Assembly: GCF_004358185.1 (NCBI RefSeq)
Contig: NZ_SMUV01000058.1
Location: forward strand, 1-64,000
Direction: 5' to 3'
DNA from: Antarcticimicrobium luteum
GTDB taxonomy: Bacteria; Pseudomonadota; Alphaproteobacteria; Rhodobacterales; Rhodobacteraceae
Length of the DNA: 64,000 nucleotides
Below, one piece after another: positions 60,135-64,000 of this stretch (position 1 is the stretch's first letter; every line of letters begins with the position of its first letter). The position numbers and the translations under genes were made by a program. The notes under the pieces are model-generated. The model did not search any database. It was not told the DNA's origin and saw only the letters and a list, made by a program, of their open reading frames with translations.

Positions 60135-62233
60135 GTTCCGACCGTGGCGACGGTCTTCAGCGCCGCCTTGCGGTGGACCTCGTTATGGGAAATCACCTGG
60201 GTGACGGGGCTGACCCGTTCCAGGATCTGGCGCACATAGGGGCGCACGTCCGGGGTCACCAGCAGTGCCGGCCATTCGTCGCCGGCGGCGAATTTCTGGA
60301 TCTGCTGACGCACCGCCAGCACGAATTCCTGCACCCGGGCCGGGGACATCAGAAAGGCGTTCTCGTCCGCCCCCGGCGAGACCGCGTTGTTCAGCTCGCG
60401 TTCCCACTCTGCGCCCAGGACGATCACCGGCACGAAGCCGTTGCCGTCCACCAGCGACTGGCAGATCTGCTTGGAAAGACGGCTGCGCACATGTTCGACG
60501 ATGGCCCGCAGGTTCTGGGTGGTGGCGGCGGCCTCGGCCACCGCCTCGATGATCCGGGGCAGGTTGCGGATCGAGACCCGCTCGGACAGCAGCGCCTGCA
60601 GCACATGTTGCAGCAGCACGGCGGGCGACTTGTTGGACATGTCGCTCAACAGCTTCTGGTATTCCTTGCTCTGCCCCTCGATCAGATCCTGAGTGGCGGA
60701 AAAGGTCAGAAGATCCGGCATATGCTCCTTGATCACCTCGGTCAGGTGGGTGGTGACCACGCTTTCGGGATCGACCACAGTCAGGCCGCGCATCTCGGCC
60801 TCGGAGGCGCGGGCCTGATCGACCCAGATCGCATTCAGCCCGAAGGTCGGCTCGCGGGTGCGCTCGCCTACCAGGTCGGTCTCGTTGCCTCCGGGGTCGA
60901 TCACCATCATCGAGCCGGGCCGGACCTCGCCGCGGGCGGTTTCCACACCTTGCAGCGAGATCGCATAGGTCATGCCGGGCAGCGCGTTGTCATCCTTGAT
61001 CCGGACCGGCGGCATGACAAAACCGAAATCCTTGATGAAGAGGTTGCGCAGGCTTTTCACCTTGCCCGGCAGCGCCGCGTCGGTGGAACTGATCAGCGGC
61101 ACCAGCGCCGCCCCCAGATCAAGCCGCAGATCGTCCAGCCGCAGCGCCTCGGCGATCGGGTCTTCTGGCTCGCGCCGCTCTTCCGCCCTTTTGGCGGCGG
61201 CGACCGTCTCGCGGTCCTGTTCCGCGACGTGTTTCTGCATGACATAGCCGAGCGAGGCCATGGCCGCGGCCAGGACCGAGAACACGATCAGCGGAAAACC
61301 CGGCAGAAAGCCAACCATGAAACTGAGCCCGGCGGCCATGTACAATGCCTTGGGGAAATTCCCCAGTTGCGCCAGCACAGCCTCGTTCGCGGCGCCGTGG
61401 GTGCCGCTCTTGGTCACCAGCAGGCCGGCGGCCAGCGACACCACCAGCGCCGGGATCTGGGTGACCAGACCGTCGCCGATGGTCAGCACGGTATAGTTGC
61501 CGGCGGCGTCGCTGATGCTGAGCCCGTGGCTGGTCATCCCGATCAGAATGCCGCCGATGACGTTGATCAGGGTGATAATCAGGCCGGCGACCGCGTCGCC
61601 GCGCACGAATTTCGAGGCGCCGTCCATCGCCCCGAAGAATGCGCTTTCCTCTTCCAGAATGCGGCGGCGCTCGCGGGCCTCCTCGTCGTTGATGATGCCG
61701 GCGCCCAGATCGGCGTCGATCGCCATCTGCTTGCCCGGCATCGCATCCAGCGAGAACCGCGCGGCGACCTCGGCGATGCGGGTCGAGCCTTTGGTGATCA
61801 CGACGAAATTGATGACCACCAGAATCGCAAAGATCACGATCCCGATGACGAAATCGCCCGCCACGATGAACCGCGAGAACCCCTCGATCACCCGGCCGGC
61901 GGCGTCCGATCCCTGATGCCCCTGGCTCAGGATCAGCCGGGTCGAGGAGACGTTGAGCGCCAGCCTCAGCATTGTCACGACCAGCAAGAGCGTAGGGAAG
62001 GAGTTGAATTCCAGCGGCGTCGGAATCCACAGCGCCACCATCAGGATCAGCACCGCCAGCGACAGCGAGATCGCCAGCCCGAGATCGAGCAGGATCGCCG
62101 GCAACGGGATGAACAGCATGCACAGGATCAGCACGACGCCGATGGCAAAGCCGACATCGCGGTTGGCCAGGCCGAATTGCGACAGCCCCTTGGCTGCTCC
62201 CGCCGCGGTCGGGTTGACGTCCCGTGCGCTCAT
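60131..62233 (-). CDS. flhA: Flagellar export component FlhA
   Basis: 700 residues. The N-terminal half has eight membrane helices with the FHIPEP-type block (FVKGDAVAGLIITLINVIGGILIGM, TIGDGLVTQIPALVVSLAAGLLVTKSG). The C-terminal cytoplasmic domain binds chaperone-cargo complexes. It lies after the lytic transglycosylase gene with a 7-bp gap. Confidence 0.96.
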   Translation of the reverse strand: MSARDVNPTAAGAAKGLSQFGLANRDVGFAIGVVLILCMLFIPLPAILLDLGLAISLSLAVLILMVALWIPTPLEFNSFPTLLLVVTMLRLALNVSSTRLILSQGHQGSDAAGRVIEGFSRFIVAGDFVIGIVIFAILVVINFVVITKGSTRIAEVAARFSLDAMPGKQMAIDADLGAGIINDEEARERRRILEEESAFFGAMDGASKFVRGDAVAGLIITLINVIGGILIGMTSHGLSISDAAGNYTVLTIGDGLVTQIPALVVSLAAGLLVTKSGTHGAANEAVLAQLGNFPKALYMAAGLSFMVGFLPGFPLIVFSVLAAAMASLGYVMQKHVAEQDRETVAAAKRAEERREPEDPIAEALRLDDLRLDLGAALVPLISSTDAALPGKVKSLRNLFIKDFGFVMPPVRIKDDNALPGMTYAISLQGVETARGEVRPGSMMVIDPGGNETDLVGERTREPTFGLNAIWVDQARASEAEMRGLTVVDPESVVTTHLTEVIKEHMPDLLTFSATQDLIEGQSKEYQKLLSDMSNKSPAVLLQHVLQALLSERVSIRNLPRIIEAVAEAAATTQNLRAIVEHVRSRLSKQICQSLVDGNGFVPVIVLGAEWERELNNAVSPGADENAFLMSPARVQEFVLAVRQQIQKFAAGDEWPALLVTPDVRPYVRQILERVSPVTQVISHNEVHRKAALKTVATVGT

Positions 62234-62240
62234 CCCGCCC

Positions 62241-63056
62241 TCACTTCATCGTCCGGTAGGCCGGCAGGACCGGCTGCATCGGGCGGTTGGAATAGATCGA
62301 GAACCGCTCGGCCCCGCCCGCGTCCGAACTCCAGTACACCGGCGGTGGCGGCAGTTGTGGCGCTGCGGCTTCGGCCGAGGCCACGTCGAACATGCGCGCG
62401 GTGCTGGCCTGGGCGATCAGCGCGCCCAGATGCGCATTGACCACCGAATGGTTGCGCCGCAACGCGCTCAGGTAGACCTCGCTGTAGGTTTCGGTGGCGG
62501 AATGATAGCGCCCGGCGGCTTTCCACCAATCGCCGCTTTCGCGGAAGAGGCTCAGCAGGAAGCGGGCGGCGTAGTCCACATTCATCGCGGGATCGAACGC
62601 CTGTTCGAGCGAGACAAAGCCGCCGCCGTGCCATTTCTGGTTCACCTGCATGCAGCCCACGTCGATCGAGGCGATACCGGCCTGCTGCCTGGCGCGGACC
62701 CATGTCAGCGCCTCGTCCCGGGTGTTGAAAAAGGCGCCCTCGCCGGCGGCGTTCACGGTCCAGGGCCAGACTGTCAGCCCGCCCGGGCCGCGCCGCCCGG
62801 CCTCCTGGATGCCGATGGCCAGAAGCATGTTGTCGGGAATGTCATAGCGCGCCTGCGCATCCAGGATCGCCGCCAGGCAATCGGCCCCGCGCAGGGCGGG
62901 CGCCGGATCGCGGGCGGGTGCGGCCACAGCGACCGGCGCCGATGAGCGGTAGAACCCGGAAAAGAACTCGGCCCGCGCCGGAAGGCTGCTCCATGCCAGG
63001 CCGCCGGCCATGCTGGCCCCGGCCAGTCCGATGCCAAGGGCGAACGCGCCGCGCAT
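62241..63056 (-). CDS. Lytic transglycosylase, SLT domain
   Basis: 271 residues. N-terminal signal-like segment (GAFALGIGLAGASMAGGLAW), then an SLT domain: AIGIQEAGRRG with the catalytic-type Glu, SIDVGCMQVNQKWHG, FDPAMNVDYAARFL and AAGRYHS. It cleaves peptidoglycan to open a path for the rod. Location between fliQ and flhA points to a flagellum-dedicated enzyme like SltF of Rhodobacter. Confidence 0.88.
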   Translation of the reverse strand: MRGAFALGIGLAGASMAGGLAWSSLPARAEFFSGFYRSSAPVAVAAPARDPAPALRGADCLAAILDAQARYDIPDNMLLAIGIQEAGRRGPGGLTVWPWTVNAAGEGAFFNTRDEALTWVRARQQAGIASIDVGCMQVNQKWHGGGFVSLEQAFDPAMNVDYAARFLLSLFRESGDWWKAAGRYHSATETYSEVYLSALRRNHSVVNAHLGALIAQASTARMFDVASAEAAAPQLPPPPVYWSSDAGGAERFSIYSNRPMQPVLPAYRTMK

Positions 63057-63057
63057 C

Positions 63058-63327
63058 CTAAAGGCCGCCGCTGACGATCAGATCGAATACCCGGTCCGAC
63101 AGCCGCATCAGCGTTCCATAGATAAACGGCATGGTCAGCGCCAGCGCGGCAAAGATCGCTATGATCTTGGGCACGAAGGTCAGCGTCATTTCCTGGATCT
63201 GCGTCAGCGCCTGCACAAAGGAAATCCCCAGCCCGACCACCAGCGCGACCGCCAGCACCGGCGCCGAAGCCAACAGCACCGTGCCGATCGTCAGGCGCAG
63301 AACCTCATATGTGCTGACCGTATCCAA
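63058..63327 (-). CDS. fliQ: Flagellar export gate protein FliQ
   Basis: 89 residues with two membrane helices: LTIGTVLLASAPVLAVALVVGLGISFVQALTQIQEMTLTFVPKI is a textbook FliQ core. It joins FliP and FliR in the pore. The stop lies one base before the lytic transglycosylase start. Confidence 0.95.
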   Translation of the reverse strand: MDTVSTYEVLRLTIGTVLLASAPVLAVALVVGLGISFVQALTQIQEMTLTFVPKIIAIFAALALTMPFIYGTLMRLSDRVFDLIVSGGL

Positions 63328-63369
63328 TAGCGCCCCCGGTTTGGCATTCCTGCCGTGGCGCGGGCGCCG

Positions 63370-63699
63370 TCAGAGCGGCATCCGCAGAACTTCCTGATAG
63401 GCTTCGACCAGCTTGTCGCGCACCGCGATCGAAACCTTGACCGTGCTTTCCATCGCCATGGTCGCCTCGACCACCTGCTGCAGCCCGGCCTTGCCGGTTA
63501 GTCCGGCGGCAGCGGTTGCGTCGCCCTCGCGCACGGTGGTGACGGCATCGGCGGCGGCATTGCGGATCATCTGTCCGAAATCCTGCGCCCCGGCGGGATC
63601 GAGCTGGCTCCCGGCGGCCTTCTTCCCGGTCAGCTCGCTGGACGCCCCATAGGCCGCCCGGATCGCGGCATTGGGCTGGATCGACGTGAAATCGCTCAT
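63370..63699 (-). CDS. fliE: Flagellar hook-basal body protein FliE
   Basis: 109 residues. FGQMIRNAAADAVTTVREGDATAAAGLTGKAGLQQVVEATMAMESTVKVSIAVRDKLVEAYQEVLRMPL is the FliE domain, connecting MS ring and rod. It is 9 bp downstream of flgC. Confidence 0.94.
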   Translation of the reverse strand: MSDFTSIQPNAAIRAAYGASSELTGKKAAGSQLDPAGAQDFGQMIRNAAADAVTTVREGDATAAAGLTGKAGLQQVVEATMAMESTVKVSIAVRDKLVEAYQEVLRMPL

Positions 63700-63708
63700 G
63701 GCTCAGCT

Positions 63709-64000
63709 CTATTTCAAAAGGTCTATCAACTGGCTGCGCATCTGACGCGCGTTTTCCAGCATGGTCATGTTCGCCTCGTAGCTGCGCGACGCCTCGCGCA
63801 TGTTGCTCATCTCGATCAGCGGGTTGACGTTGGGCATCTTGACATAGCCGTTCTCGTCAGCCCCGGGATGGGAGGGATCGAAGCGCAGGGAAAACTCGCC
63901 CATGTCGCGGGTGATCTCGGCCACGCGAACCATGGCCGCGCCGGTGGCGGCATCGGTGCCCTGGCCAAAACTGATCACCTTGCGCCGATAGGGATCGCCG
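63709..64000 (-). CDS. flgC: Flagellar rod protein FlgC, partial at the window end
   Basis: The last 96 codons are inside the window. They read GDPYRRKVISFGQ at the edge, then NGYVKMPNVNPLIEMSNMREASRSYEANMTMLENARQMRSQLIDLLK, the C-terminal rod signature. The N-terminal part lies beyond position 64000. FlgC forms the proximal rod. It heads the visible part of the flgC-fliE-fliQ-SLT-flhA-fliR-flhB run. Confidence 0.93.
   Translation of the reverse strand, partial: GDPYRRKVISFGQGTDAATGAAMVRVAEITRDMGEFSLRFDPSHPGADENGYVKMPNVNPLIEMSNMREASRSYEANMTMLENARQMRSQLIDLLK

Noticed and set aside
59918-62440. An 840-codon plus-strand frame over flhA and neighbours
   Set aside because: Antisense shadow of flhA and fliR with repetitive His/Gln/Arg composition and no recognisable motif.

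Overview
The window looks like a chromosome segment of an alphaproteobacterium of the Rhodobacterales (Paracoccaceae/Roseobacter type). The evidence is uniformly high G+C, a periplasmic Tat-exported formate dehydrogenase with its usual accessory genes, Hint-domain protein debris, and an alphaproteobacterial flagellar gene set with FlaF, FlbT, a DUF1217 protein, a DUF6468 protein and a MotE-like protein. No rRNA, tRNA or CRISPR array was recognised.

Positions 1-14,300 hold a catabolic island with insertion-sequence debris at both ends (IS3-type at 1-370, IS110-type at about 13,935-14,265). It contains two minus-strand operons and a GntR/FCD regulator. The first operon (6378 to 484) encodes two carboxyltransferase-type subunits (PxpB/PxpC family, but with the sequence signature of urea-carboxylase CT domains), a hydroxylysine-kinase-like APH kinase, a class III PLP enzyme of the phospho-lyase type, a free biotin carrier and a biotin carboxylase. 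The second operon (13678 to 7238) encodes a LamB/YcsF (PxpA) protein, a very divergent GroEL-like protein whose ATPase residues are replaced, and a Pot-type ABC importer. Both operon heads carry the same 11-bp AT-rich sequence, so one regulator probably controls both. I read this as an uptake and degradation pathway for an amide, lactam or ureido compound carrying a hydroxy-amine, with a dedicated pseudo-chaperonin. This is the best candidate here for an undescribed system.

Positions 14,300-22,800 hold a 5'-damaged Hint-domain gene, an orphan thiamine-diphosphate enzyme, and a DeoR-type regulator leading an operon for a sugar/glycerol-phosphate-type ABC importer.

Positions 22,859-46,425 form a large formate dehydrogenase and molybdenum/tungsten cofactor region. 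A minus-strand operon runs DUF3305, DUF3306, TorD-like chaperone, small Tat protein, FdhA (cysteine type), FdhB, FdhC, a 41-residue membrane peptide, an NtrC-like response regulator lacking GAFTGA, and its sensor kinase. Divergent from it is a large multi-cluster ferredoxin. Then come a cytochrome c fused to a tungstate-binding-like domain, an Mrp ATPase, a biotin/lipoate-ligase-like protein, two small conserved proteins, the TupABC tungstate importer, DUF2478, FdhD, MobA, MobB, a fused MoeA and a TusA-like protein. The fdh/ferredoxin intergenic region and the tup promoter share the palindrome GGACAATTTGTCC, which suggests one regulator couples the enzyme to metal uptake.

Positions 46,588-64,000 hold a PhoX phosphatase and then flagellar genes: flaF-flbT-DUF1217, fliG, fliF-fliH-fliN-fliP, fliL-fliM-DUF6468-motE, and flgC-fliE-fliQ-lytic transglycosylase-flhA-fliR-flhB, with flgC cut by the window end.
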